The notes beneath the pieces are model-generated. The model was not told where the DNA came from and searched no databases. It saw only the letters and a list, made by a program, of their open reading frames with translations. Shown one piece after another: positions 47,901-60,800 of a DNA stretch of 64,000 nucleotides; within the stretch, counting starts at the first letter, position 1; the number at the start of each line of letters is the position of its first letter. The stretch spans positions 2,514,001 through 2,578,000 of the forward strand of contig JADLSH010000388.1 in the NCBI GenBank assembly GCA_016169945.1, given 5' to 3'. A program made the translations under genes and the position numbers. The DNA comes from Trachythela sp. YZ-2020. Taxonomy: Eukaryota > Cnidaria > Anthozoa > Malacalcyonacea > Clavulariidae.

Positions 47901-49089
47901 GACTCCAACCCGCATCCAAATCTCTAAGTTTCTTTCCTTTCCTTTGAACATATATTTGAACACTTTATATTTGCGCCCCTGACATGCCTCATTGCCTCTG
48001 ATATGCCCTTGGAAACGTTTTGGGGGCCCTGCACTGTTTAGTATCTTTTTGCGCCTAGTATTAAATACTAACGACAACTAGTAACTATCGCACTAGTTTA
48101 TACTATATGACCGAGTAATAACCATGACATATTTTAATACGTAAAAAACCTTGCCAGCTAGGCGAATAGTTGCACATCCCACAAGTATAAAAATATCGTG
48201 TTAGCCCGATCGAGAATGAGCCAGTGAAATATTCAATTGTATACAAGTTGTACTGCAGCCAACACCCTGTGTGTGTGTGTTTGTCTGTATGCACGAGAAC
48301 TCAAACAATATCAAGCATTTTAATACAAAAATTTGTGGAGCTAATGGCCATAGGCCAATTTAATCGATTACATTTTGGTTCAATTTGAATGAAAATTGGA
48401 CGAGAAATTTACAAACGTTTGCCTTGCTTTCCGATCCCGCCGGGCAGAAGAGAACTGAATACGTACTTAGTGCATCTGTAATTTATGCATGAATACTTGA
48501 CTAATTAATTTGATGCTACACTCTCGTGTGCACGGCATGCATGGTTTTTCTGAGAATTCTACCTTGCGATGCCGTGAGACAAATATCTCAGTCATATTTG
48601 ATACTGTATGAGAGTAACTTTCTAAGCTCAAGAATAAGTTTCTTCCTGTTTAAAACTGCCTGCCAAAAGCTCTCGTGTGCTTTGGACTTTAGTGTCTTCA
48701 AGTTGTTTAGACAGCTATTGCAATCAAGGTTGTCCATTAAGTTGGCTGTATGGGTTGTCTCAGAGGCAATAGCAGTCAAATGTACAATGTAAGTGCATGC
48801 GAACAGATATTGGTATTTACAGCTCTTTTTTGTAAGTAAAAATCTGCTTTTTCACATCCAGCCTTTTGTCTATGTCAAGAAAACAGTTCCCATCGTAAGT
48901 CTTGTAAACATTAAAAAAAGCGAAGGGTATTTTTGCAACATCAAAATGCATACGAGAGCTCATGAGGCGATTCATAATACATTTTACCGAGAACAAAACA
49001 TCCCATTTTCATTGTACTCTTCTGGAATGTACATATTCGTGACAACCTTAATAGCCAATGTCCGTTTTGTAAAACGTTCCAGAAATCTT

Positions 49090-50690
49090 ATGTAAACTGT
49101 CTGTGTTCTGTATCCTGTGTTTATTCGAAAATGAATCATTTAGCAGACAAAAGCTTTTATGATACTATGTCACGTCTCGCACCTATCGTTAATTCAAGAG
49201 TTTGACAAAAAATAATCCAGATCTGCGTGACAGGAATGCCCCCATCATATACTCTGGATTCTTGAAATTTTCGCGTTTAAAACCCACGTTCTTGACTCTT
49301 GCCTCTTGGTATTTTACGCCTGCATGCCTTGCTCCCGTGTTTGGGCGGGCGGGAAGGTTCCTGGGATGGCTTTATTCAGAAATTCAGAAGCTTTAGTATA
49401 CGTTTATAATTGTTTTGATTTTTTGTACCTACAATCCTAGCCAAACTGGCAAAAGTCTTGGGACACTATATATTTTCTGAGGAAACTTTCAAGATGTTTT
49501 CAAATTTTCATTTGGCAATGATTGTGAATCAACGTTGAGTGGGGGGTGGGAGGGGGGCACTTTGAAATAATAGTATATTTCACACATAATTTGTGTGTAA
49601 AACCTATTATAAAACGCGATAGAATGCTGTAGACGTAGTGTCCCAAGGACTTTTGACCAGGTAAAAATATTTTTCACATGACTGAAGCTCGCTCATGTTT
49701 CTGTCTATGCCTATGGCTATGCAAGGCTTGTGTATCGTTCATATATACTGTATACAGCTAACTCAATTAAGGTTGTCCTTTCAAAGTCAAAACCTCGAAA
49801 CCTTGAGCCTCTATAAAGAAGACTGTTTCTGGTCAGTGTGTTTATCCAGAATTGAGGCTGCAAAGCGGATTTGTTTTCCTTCTTTTTATGAATGGGGACA
49901 TGGAAATTGTGCATTAAGAAAGCGACATAAATGTTTCATTCTGTTTAATATAGACTGGCTTGTAAATTAAAACGAATTAAATTCACTTATGATTAGCATA
50001 AATAACAACTCATGCTAACATACATACATGCGATGGCCTATGGAAAGGTTTTCCAAAATATAAGCAAAAAAGGGAAGAATGACTTCGTTTAAACTAGCCT
50101 CGGCTAAACTGGATTATTGATTTTAATAGACAAAAAAAAATATTCTCATAACAAAACCTTGCTTTTACACTGTAAACTGAAAGCTCAGTCCGTTTAGATG
50201 GGATATATAAAAAATTGTTACTGAAAATGCTGGAAATCAAGTCCCAGAAACTCAAGAATACGAAAAGCCCCAGATCCCCCCTACAAGGCTACAGGCTCGC
50301 ACAAATCCAGTTTACCATCATTTTGTTAGGTCCCGTCAATTGTGAATTTCGTGCTTAAAAGTCGAGCTTTTGCAATCTTAATTATAGCTGTATAGTTAAC
50401 AATCCGTTATGTAAAATATTCTTTAAATCTTATGTACTCTATGTGTCTCGTTTCCTGTGTTTATTCGAAAATAGAATCATTACACAAAAGCTCTTTATAT
50501 TGCACTCATCAAGTTAAGAGAGTCTGACGTAAAATACTCCAGATCTGCGTAAATGGCAGAGCGTAAATGGCATCATTAATCAGGAATGCCCCCATCATAT
50601 ACTGGACTCCTGAACCAGCAGGTGTCGGCGTAGCCTGCGTAAACGTTGCATGGGGAGCTTTAATATAAGTCTATAATTGTTTTGTTTAAC
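49090..50690. repeat. Pair of diverged direct duplicates
   Basis: The segment with 'cctgtgtttattcgaaaat', 'ccagatctgcgt' and 'aggaatgcccccatcatata' occurs at about 49090-49410 and again at about 50430-50690, in the same order and orientation. A short internal duplication ('agcgtaaatggc') is present only in the second copy. Confidence 0.65.
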
Positions 50691-51107
50691 TTTTGTGGAA
50701 AGTGCAAATATACATTAATACCACGTTTACAAAACATGATGTTTACAACCTTTACTCAATTAAAATCCTTTTTAGAAAAAAGAGAATTATTTATACGGAA
50801 AAATATTTGTTTGTCCGTCCACTCCACTCTAAACAGTACGCAATTTGCGCCAATTACGTTGAACAATCAAAACAAGGAGTTTGAAAGCGGTAAAGGAAAA
50901 AAATCCTTTTGAGTGCCACCTCAGCCCCCCCCTGGCCTCTCAAAGCCCACGTGTACTTCCCATATATATAAACATAAATGACAAGGGCTGGATGCCCTTG
51001 TGTTGTAGTACTGTACAAAGTAAAATAGAAATGATTTTGTGTTTTGTAAATTGTTTATTAACATATTTAGTTGCTTCTTCTTGGAAAGAAAGAAATATAC
51101 AGTAAAG

Positions 51108-51180
51108 ATGACGTGGTTATTTGTCGTACTTCTCATGTCTTTTGTACCGGCAAGAACAGCGACCAAGTACACTGATAACG
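51108..51180 (+). CDS. Candidate alternative signal-peptide first exon
   Basis: The ATG at 51108 is followed by MTWLFVVLLMSFVPARTATK, a strong signal peptide with likely cleavage after ARTA. The exon ends TDN plus one base, before gtatgt. The phase is exactly that required by the acceptor at 56412, which would complete a Val codon. A second exon with the same properties lies at 54852-54933. Either the discoidin gene has two alternative first exons, or this one belonged to a neighbouring lost copy. No discoidin domain lies between the two. Confidence 0.55.
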
Positions 51181-51775
51181 GTATGTTGAAATATGTTTGT
51201 TATTAAATATGAGTGCACTTAAATATTAGCTTCTAGATTTTACTTTAGATTCTAGATTACTTCTTGTTTTTGTTAAAGATTTGATATACTTTAGATATAT
51301 TAAGGTTCCAGTGTAGTGCATTTTAGTAGATTTAAAAATAAGTTATTTTATAAGCTATTATAGCGGTGTATGGGCGAGCTAGTTAGCCTAGTTAATTTAT
51401 ACCTTTGAGTTACATAATTTTCATTAAAAATATTAACTATGAACATGGCGGCAAAATTTAAAATGGCAAGGTTAATTTTTATGCAGGCAAAATGGCAAAA
51501 TAATATTATTTTTTAAAAGTATATCTGTTGAAATATTGTATGGAAAGATTAGCTTTATGGTAAAGAATTGTGCATTTCATGCAAAAATATGTCCAAATAA
51601 AATCTACCGCAAAATCAATGGTTTTTGTACATAATTTTGATTGATTTTATATAAGATAATAAGACCTGATAAACAATGGAGTCTTTCATCTGGTAGATTT
51701 GATCAAGCTCTAACAATTGGCAACTAATTCTCTGATAACTGCTTGGTCTTTTAGAGTTGACCACCAGCCCACTTA

Positions 51776-52146
51776 GCCCCTGTTTATGTGAGCCCCTACA
51801 TGAAGGGCTGGCCCTCCTAGGCGAGATCTCGCTATTGTTTACCCGAGATCTCGCCTAGTAGGGCTGGAAATTTCCCATATAAATGCAACAGGGAGGGCTA
51901 GCCCTCCTAGTAGGGCTGAGTAAAAAACTTGCTGTATCTGTGTAAAACTCCACTTTTCGAAGTCATTTCAGAAGAATATTCCATTGTCTGCTGGTTTTTA
52001 TTTGAAAATTTGCTCAGCAAAATATGGTTTTGGACTTGCTGCGAAAATAAATGAGTTGTAAGGAAACCATTTCATGCTGTAAACACGACGTGAAAACTAG
52101 CCCTACTGGTAGGGCTATAGCCCTTCATGAAGGGCTTAAGTGAAGC
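51776..52146. mobile_element. Composite foldback element (AGCCC...GGGCT arms)
   Basis: The arms gcccctacatgaagggctgg and agcccttcatgaagggctta are inverted. An inner hairpin 'ggcgagatctcgctattgtt' / 'cccgagatctcgcctagtag' and repeated 'agccctcctagtagggct' palindromes are nested within. It lies between the two candidate first exons. Confidence 0.65.
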
Positions 52147-52289
52147 CCCCGTATATATAGATGTAAGAAAATCTATTTTATAAACTCACTAGGCATTATT
52201 GTGCAGCCCACTGCGGGAAATTTGTATCAGGCAACCAAGATTTTGGGCATGCAATATACTATTATTGGGTGTGCAGTTTTCAAATTTTC

Positions 52290-53070
52290 TTGCTCCAATG
52301 AGACTTGTGTCAATTACATTTCTGAAGTTGACCTCAACCATGACTGCTGCCCTGTAACACCACCAATAAGGTTTGTTTATTTTCTTATGGCACAGAAAAT
52401 TGGGGCGGTAAATGATAAATTCCTAAATTGCATGCATCGTTCACAACATGGGAAATGATTTTCCAGAATTAACCCATTAACTGGCAGTACTCTACCACTG
52501 ACGTCTGGTATTAGACGTAGTAAAATACCAAAGTAGGGCGCATCTGGGCGCTTTGCCAGCTAATGGGTTAACAAGAGACACTGGCAGATAGTTTTGTTAA
52601 CCCATTAACTGGCAGTACTCTACCACTGACGAGTAAAATTGTCTGGCATTAGACGGAGTAAAATACTGAAGTAGGGCGCATCTGGGTGCATTGCCAGCTA
52701 ATGGGTTAGTAAAGGTTAAGGCAAAGGTCTGGTTAAGGCAGTTGTAAGTTTGTTCTTGAATAAAGAAATGCCCAATGTTGGTTTTCTATGTATAGAAATT
52801 TAAATGTGGCATGGTGTTGATGCCAGACTTCGGCAGCACTTTCCTTGCGATAGTAACTCCTAGTTATATGTAGTATAGTCTTGTACAGTACATAAATTTA
52901 ATTTATTTTCTTTCTCCTATAAGTGCTAACATTTCTGAAGTCAACCTCCCTGACTACTGCCCTATGACACACACCACCAATAGCTACAACAAAGTCTATT
53001 TATTATCTGATTGCACAGAAAGGGGGAGGGGGGGGGGCATAAATGATAAATCAACAACATGGGAAGTTAT
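52290..53070. repeat. Two diverged copies of a non-coding segment
   Basis: A block with 'catttctgaagt' and 'actgctgccctg', later 'ggtaaatgataaat', occurs at about 52315-52460. It returns at about 52928-53070 as 'catttctgaagtcaacc' and 'actactgccctatgac'. The open frame in the first copy is not kept in the second, so I treat both as non-coding. Confidence 0.55.
52472..52709. mobile_element. Two adjacent MITEs with AACCCATTAACTGGCA termini
   Basis: Two copies (52472-52571 and 52598-52709) share aacccattaactggcagtac at the left and gccagctaatgggtt at the right. The interior has 'tggcattagacg' (or 'tggtattagacg') and 'gagtaaaat'. A reverse copy is at 15930-16050. Confidence 0.8.
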
Positions 53071-53654
53071 TTGGTAGTGCTTAGTTTTGATCTTCAGGAA
53101 TTCGTTGACAACTACTCAAGTTCTTAGCATTGACAGGTAGTCAGGAATTATAATAATTATCCACTTTCGTTATTCTGGTTGGGTGAACATGTACAAACAA
53201 TTCAATTACGGCGCTTTGGGTTGTTGATCAATACAGCAAACAGTAACTCATTCTTTTATAATGCAAATGTTTCACCTAAACCTTTCATAAGCATACAGTC
53301 AAGCCATTTTTCAGCTTGCCAGGTGTGGTAGCGTCATCTAATATAATTTATCCTAGTTTTAATCCCACAATCATTTGACTTACAATAAGCATATTTGGGC
53401 TTAGGCTAGAAAGGATTATATGCTTCGGCCCCCTATTGATAACAGAAACCTTTTGCATCTGAAAGGGCTACCCAGAATTTAACAATAATGATTTTCTTAG
53501 TAGTACTAACTTCCATGTGGTGCATATCCCATATCCCATGGGCATATTTCACATTAAGATATTTGTCTTACTCATATTCGCTGACACATTTATGATCGAC
53601 GAAGTTGGAAGGTCTGGTACAATAACATAGGAAACTTTTGCATGTCCAGAAATA

Positions 53655-54035
53655 GCAAGAAATGGGAAGGTTTGTACTCTTTCAAGTGTTTTGTGTAACC
53701 AGATTGATTTAAGTCATTAGTGCCTCTGACTGCCTCAGCAGTGGTGGGAAAAATAATTTTCTTCCTATGAGCACAGTCTGCAGACTTGCGGAGTATATTA
53801 ATTCTGTACTAAATCTAGCCATAGTGTCATTACGTACTGTCTATTTAGCATGGTTTTAAACTCAACAACGATGGGTTGTTCGGCCCATAGTGAGTGAGAC
53901 ACGAGATGGGAAGATTTGTGACTCTTTAAACTCAAGTGTTTTCTTGTAACCAGAGATTGATTCAAGTGGAGTTCCTCAGGAGGGGTGGGAGAAGTCATTT
54001 TCTTCCTATGAACACAGCCTGAAGATATATATTTA
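53655..54035. repeat. Tandem pair of diverged ~140-bp segments
   Basis: Segments containing 'gtgttttgtgtaaccaga' (53685) and 'gtgttttcttgtaaccaga' (53936), each followed by 'ggtggga' and 'ttttcttcctatga', are diverged direct copies. They are non-coding and lie upstream of the second signal-peptide exon. Confidence 0.55.
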
Positions 54036-54851
54036 CTATAGTTTCGCTTTATACCTCAAATTATTTGTCCCAACCACAATGTCAAATTCACTTGTGACAG
54101 ATAATCTGAGGTAAGCAAAGCTATACTCTTTGTTCTTTCTTTATGGTATCACACACTCTCTAACATTTCATGAACCAAAACACACTGAACACAAAAAAGG
54201 CAGTCACGAAAAAGAACATAAACACACAATGATAAAGCATTTACCTATATATATCTTATTTCTATAATATGAACATATATGTGACCTGCATATGGGAATT
54301 GTCTCACGCCCATGGGACTAGCATTTGCATGAGGCTATCATGATTTACTTAAATTACATTAATCAGCTGATTAAACACTAGAGGGAAACGCAATGTAATT
54401 AACTTTCTAAGTCGAATATTTTGTCAAGTCTGAAGACAAGTACTAAAGCAGTGTAAGTTTGAGTGAACCATTTTTATCGGGTGGATAGATACCAGGGTGC
54501 GAAGTTTCATTGGCAATATATTCCAGCCCTTTGTTACTTAATAAAATTTCATTACCTCAAACTTGGTTCATTGGTTCAAACGTGTTGCAAATGTTCTTGT
54601 GAGAAATGATCAAGCTTTTGTGGTTTTAAAAACATTGCCACAGTTTAGTTACCCAATTCTTATCGTTTATTCCTATCCCCCCCCCCCCACTAGTGTCTGT
54701 CACTGGTTGGGTCTCATGATTATACAAGATTGAACCTCGTAGGTGGCTTAAACAGCTGGTTCGAGTAATGTTATGTAACCTTATTAGAACCAGATAGTTG
54801 GCATCGTAGTTTGGTTAAGCACATTAGGCAGAACTTAGAGAGTGACAAAAT

Positions 54852-57800
54852 ATGGCTAGTTTATATAAATTTAATTTTTTTGCAATTTTGTGTTTGGCAT
54901 TTCTATATGGCGCCATCGAAATATCTGCAAACGGTATGTATATATGATATTCTTTTCTTTGAAACAAGTCCACCGGTTGATTGAATGAAAGAATTAAAAT
55001 TTTAATGCAGAAAAAATTAACTTTGAAACGTTTAAAATTTTTTGGAAAATGTTATATCCTGATTCTCTAGCTCCCTTCTGTAGTAACACTGGTCCATTCT
55101 GGATCTCTAGGGAGAACAGTTTAGAACTGATACAGCGGTATAAATAAAGTTAGTTTAGGTTTCCTCCTGTAGTAACGCTGGACCAATAAGCGATGGTCGT
55201 TACTGGGCCTCTAGCCGAGTCTAGGAAGAACAGTATAGAAATGATGAAGCTTATCCAGTATAAATAAATAAATATAGTTAGTTTAGTTTAGGTTTCCTCC
55301 TGTAGTAACACTGGATCAATAAGGATGACCCTTACTGTGCCTCTAGGAAGAACAATTTAGAACTGATAGAGCTATTCAGTATTGGTTAAACTTACATTAC
55401 CGCAGTTCAGAGTATTCAACTACACTGGTGATATATATTTTCCCGCATGCCTAATTGGAGTTAATACTCATGCTGAATAATTCTAGTCGTGATATACAAC
55501 AACAACTCGTGATTTTCATGACGAATTTTATATGTTAATGTACGACACTTGTTGAAAGGTTTTCCTTTAAGAACTATAGTTGTGGTTCTTGTCTGCAGCT
55601 TTTTAGCAAGGAAAATATCAAATATATTCGTTTTCCCCACGAACAATTAAAGACTGGACACTCTACCAGATGTTTTAGTGAGCACGAACTCGCATGAGTC
55701 TTAAAATGAAACTTTATCATTTTTATTCAAATTAGGTAGGCTTATGTAAATAATTTTTAGTTCTATTCCTGGTTACTTTTACTATTTTTATCTAGATTGT
55801 AATTAGTATAGTTGGTGTGATACCACAAACGGTTTTACCAACTCAATAAATGTGGATGTAGAGATTAGAAACTTGCTCGTATGTATTAAAATAATTTTAG
55901 CTCTAAAACGAGGTCATTACGACATTAGGCAAGTTTATGTGCACATAAGAAATATTAATTCATTTCTTCCTGAATAGAACAGCAATATATACAATAAGAG
56001 CGTAGGTGTGTGAATTGATAAGAAATTTCATTATTAGTAGAATTTCATTTATGACCCTGTTGTTCTTTGTGTACATGAACTAATACGTTTAATAGAAATC
56101 GCTCTGTGTTATATTAAATGTAATTAAGTTTCATTCATATATTATGTAGGCTGTGTACATATTGCTCTAATTAAAATGTTAGGTGTCATTTCATTTTGTT
56201 CCATATTAATAACTGACCTGAATTTTAATACAAACCCAATTCTAACTCTAATCCCAACTCTAATACTAACTCTAATACTAACTCTAATCCCAACTCTAAT
56301 CCCAACTCTAATCCCAACTCTAATCCTAACTCTAATCCTAACTCTAATCCTAACGCCAAATATGTATTACGAATCCGTATAGTCTAAAATTGTGATTGTT
56401 ATCTTTTCCAGTTTGTAACAGCCCACTTGGTTTGCAAGATGGACGCATTAAAGATAGCCAGCTAACAGCCACCTCCTACAAACACCATATGTATGTCTCC
56501 AGCCTGGGCCTCTCGTACAGTACAGAGGCAAAACATGGCCGCTTGAAGAACACGCTTGCGTGGTGTGGTCTAGGTCCGTACAGAAATATCCGTCCCGTCT
56601 CGTATTTCCAGGTTGATTTCGGTCAGGTGGTTAATGTGACTGGTCTGGCTACACAAGGATTTGAAAATTGGAATTCTTATTATGTCAAGACTTATAAACT
56701 TGGGTTTAGTTTGAATGGGAATGATTGGCTTAATTACAGCTCGCCTAATAAGGTAAGGGCGGGCCGCAATGGGTCTTAATGCGTGCCCCACTCACTGATC
56801 TGAAAAGTAGACTGGATTGCGGAACTTATTGTTCACTGGTGCAGAAAATGAAGCCAGTTAAACATTGTTAGACAATAGAAATCCGCCATTACTAAGGTAA
56901 CAAATATACAGTCCCTATTTCTTTTTAAAACGTCTCCAAACTCTAAAAATATCAGAATACTACGTTATTTAAACATATGAAGCATCAAATAAATTTTAAT
57001 CGATAAATGTCTACCAGTACACGCTAAAAAAGTAAAATTGTTGTCAGTTGGTCCCTTAGTAATGGCTGCAGGGCTCGCAAAGACCACGATTAAAAACATA
57101 CTTTTTTGTATTGTTATTTCGTCTATGCATTCAATAAAGCTGTGTGAAAAGTTGATTTGTCAAATGTATTGAAATTGAACAAAAAATTGTTGATATCAAA
57201 AGGTTTAATTGATGGGCGATAAAATATATTACCCGAGGGGTAAATTCAATTCACCACGCAACTCACGAGATAAAACATAGCTGTATAGCTTCCAGGTCGC
57301 CATACATTGTTGTGGTTCATTTTTCACTTGAGGTGGGAAAGCCAGAAATAGCTTTGGGCAATCACTTTTTTTTAAATTTTGCGAGCCCTAAATGGCTGAC
57401 TCCCGGCTTCATATTTAACACAATAGATACTAAATTCAGTATTATTTCCAGATCAGTGGGAGATCCTTGGCACTGATGTGTTAACTCGTCTTGCTAACAA
57501 AGTTTATATATATTGGATAGCTCTATCAGTTCTAAACATCTTTGCCCAGAGGTCCATTTAGGTCCGTTCCATTATTGGTCCAGTGTTAGTACGAGAGGAA
57601 ACATAAACTAAACTAACTGTTACTACTGAAGGGAGCGTAAACTAAAATAACTTTATCTATATTGGAGAATTCTATAAGTTCTAAACTGTTCTCCTTTCAA
57701 ATCCGAAGCTTATTGTATAGACACCACACGTTCAAAATACCAGGGCAAAACCTGTCGTGTTTGGTATTTGGTTGAGTTAAACTGGAAGCACTCTTCTCGG

Positions 57801-60800
57801 ATGTAACTTAGGCGAAATTATAATCAGACAATGATACAACTTCATATTGCAGGAATCAAACCTCAGTCGCAGAGCCGAAAGGCACACGTACTGTGAAACA
57901 AACACCCGTACACATTTCCCACTTTCATAAATACATATATTTCATCAGGTGTGGCAAGGAAACATGGATGGTAACACTGTAAAGAAGAATGGTTTTAATA
58001 TATCAATCCAGACCAGATATCTCCGAATCTATCCTCAGGAGTACAATATTTATAGATGTCTACGTGTTGAGGTGTATGGCTGCTTGGGTGGAGATGGTAG
58101 GTTGAAACCCATTTTCCATTTGGCAAATTTATTCCTCGACTGTCTTCGTGCGAAAAATTGCCTAGGGGAAAACGACGCTTAGCCTTATAGAAAATGAATA
58201 CTGTAGCAGTAGCCGATTCAATAAATTGTATGAAAACTATTTTATATCCCATTCAGTATAGACAATCAGCGTCGCGTCTTTAGGATAAAACTACCTCACA
58301 AATTAAAAAAAAACTTCGACGTTTTCGCGAAGTCCCTCTCTCTCTCTTCGCTCGAAACGTCGAAGTTCTTGTTGAATTTTTCAGGTAGATTGATCCTAAA
58401 GACCCGAAGCTTATTCGCTACCTACACTTGCACCACACGCTCAAGTATAGAAAATCTGCCTCGTACCCAGGCGTCGTAGGGCAGGTTGCCCTAAGCGCGT
58501 GAGGGCTTTTGGGAAGGACGCGACGAGACTTTAATAAGCACGTTCACCTAGACTTTACAATTAAACTCCTGTAGGCTGATAAACAATTACAAATTAAAGG
58601 CGTGATTGCCCTAAGCAAAAAAACACTGAATGTTGGCCTGTTTTAATTACTTGACACCCAAAAACGTTCGATGACGTCATCGTGGTGACCTCTCTAAAAC
58701 GGACATCTCTCTAATACGAACACTTTACTCTGTTCTTCCGTATTCCAGAGGTTGGATTGTATCTTATTTCGGCGTGCCTGTCCCGCCCTTGTACAGAACT
58801 CATTTTCTGTTAGTATTGAAAATAGTTTATTTTCTTTTTCTTTGGCAAAAGTGGTTGCCACAGCAACAGTACCTACGTCAGCAAAAGTGGTTGCCACGTC
58901 AACAGTACCTATGACAGCAAGTTTGGTTGCTAAGGCAACAACAGTAGCAACAACCAAGAAGAGTCCAAGTACACCAACTCCAGATCCAAATAGCCAAGGT
59001 ATATTAAACTTGAATTATAGATCTATTTAGCTAAAGCTTGTTTGTACCCAAGACACCTGCACAGGTAAAAATCTCGCAGCTTGTCAATAAGTTGTAGCAA
59101 TGTTGTGATTTTATCAAGTTGCTACAAGGTTGTCAATCATGCACAACTTGTTAACAAGTTGTTGAATTGCAGGACGATAACAAGTTGTTGGAACAACTTG
59201 TAACAAGTCTGTCGAGTCAACAACCTTGTATAGCAAGTTGTCAACAAGTCGATGACAACTTGTCAACAAGCTGGGAACAAGCAGTGCGAACACATCCTGA
59301 TAACAAGTTGTTGGAACGACTTGTAGCAAGTCTGTCGAGTGAACAACCTTGTAGCAAGTTGTCAACAAGCCGTTGACAACTTGTCAACAAGCTGGGAACA
59401 AACAGTACGAACACACTTGGTAACAAGTTGTTGAAACAGCATTTGTACAAGTCTGCTGCAGGTTTGTTACAACTTGTGGTTTTTACGTGTGTGGTCAACC
59501 TAGCCAGAAGAAAATGACGCACATTTGACCACCGGATTATAAAAATTGCAAAAAAGATATTTGGAAAATTTTATACCTTTATGTATTGTATTTCTATAGT
59601 GTGTAACAGCCCACTTGGTTTGCAAGATGGACGCATTAAAGACAGCCAGCTAACAGCCACCTCCTACAAACACCATATGTATGTCTCCAGCCTAGGCCGA
59701 GAATACAGTACAGAGGCAAAACATGGCCGCTTGAACAACAAGCTTGCGTGGTGTGGTCTAGGTCCGCACAAAAATATCCGCCCAGTCTCGTATTTCCAGG
59801 TTGATTTCGGTCAGGTGGTTAATGTGACTGGTCTGGCTACACAAGGATTTGAGGATTTGAAATCGTATTATGTCAAGACTTATAAACTTGGGTTTAGTTT
59901 GAATGGAAACGATTGGTTTGATTACAGCTCGCCTAATAAGGTGCCTCTTAATTTATTTTTTTATTCAACTTCGCCTCAATGGCAGGGAGTCCACAACAGC
60001 GTCAGCCAATTACTGTGGCCCCATTGTTAGTTCCTAAGGGTTAGTATTAGAGGGAGGAAACCGGAGTACCCGGGGAAAACCCTCGAAGCACAGGAGAGAA
60101 TCTCAACTTACATGAGTTATTTGAGCACACTGCCGATCTCATGCGAGTACCAACAGTGACCTCGACCTGTTGTGAAACAGGTTCAACTCAGTGGTAAGAG
60201 GCAGCGCGCTAACCGCTTCCGCCACCCGTGCTACCCTAAGTTATATTTAATAATTGTACTTATATACTAGACAGCTCTTATACTACTAAACTGTTCTACC
60301 TTTATATTCAGTGTTGCTTAAAGTGCTACTAACCCCAAATATGATATATGGCATGTGTAATATTTGGATAATTCTGAGACGAAATGTAATATATCTTTTT
60401 AGTAAAAATCCTCATCTTGATCAACTTTTTCACTGTCAAAGTTACCGGATATGATGTCATTAGGTGAATTGTAAATTTGTTTTCCTTTGTTTTTTTATGC
60501 TAAGATTCACTTAATGACATCATATCCGGAAACTTTGACAGTGAAAAAGTTGATCAAGATGAGGATTTTTACTATAAAGATATATTGCATTTCTTCTCAG
60601 AATGACGCAAATATTGCACATACTTAAAATCATATTTGGAGTTAGTGGCACTTTAAGGAGGGAATCTTAAGGCTTAACTAACTAACGATATTTATACTGC
60701 GTAACTTTGTCTGCAGCAGGCCCGTAGCTGGCTCGCAATTATTGGGGGGCACTTTGGGGGGGGGGGGGTAACAACATTAAAAAAAAAATTTCCGTACGAT

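Larger units (their letters stand above)
44525..51107. other. 6.6-kb intergenic region, USH1G to discoidin gene
   Basis: I recognise no gene here. It contains an inverted-repeat element just after USH1G (44637-44938, arms with 'gcaacta/tgcaagttgc' and 'gcgcaatttc'), a second one at 45764-46014 with 'atactaaaattggc' ends, a short ATGGT microsatellite (46510-46546), a TG run near 48268, a satellite unit at 47690-47760 and a diverged duplication (about 49090-49410 and 50430-50690). A motif 'gatttgaaggtaagta' at 47228 could be a non-coding exon end, but this is unproven. Confidence 0.65.

Noticed and set aside
48526..49095. Two consecutive plus-strand open frames (88 and 100 codons)
   Set aside because: No family resemblance, no splice-consistent extension, and composition like the surrounding AT-rich DNA.
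59114..59522. Open frames with repeated 'LLQVVPTTCYQ' or 'NKLLEQLVTS'
   Set aside because: They derive from the palindromic MITE. Similar peptides recur at every copy (8209-8523, 10847-11247, 25911-26132, 37075-37394) and follow the DNA repeat, not a protein family.
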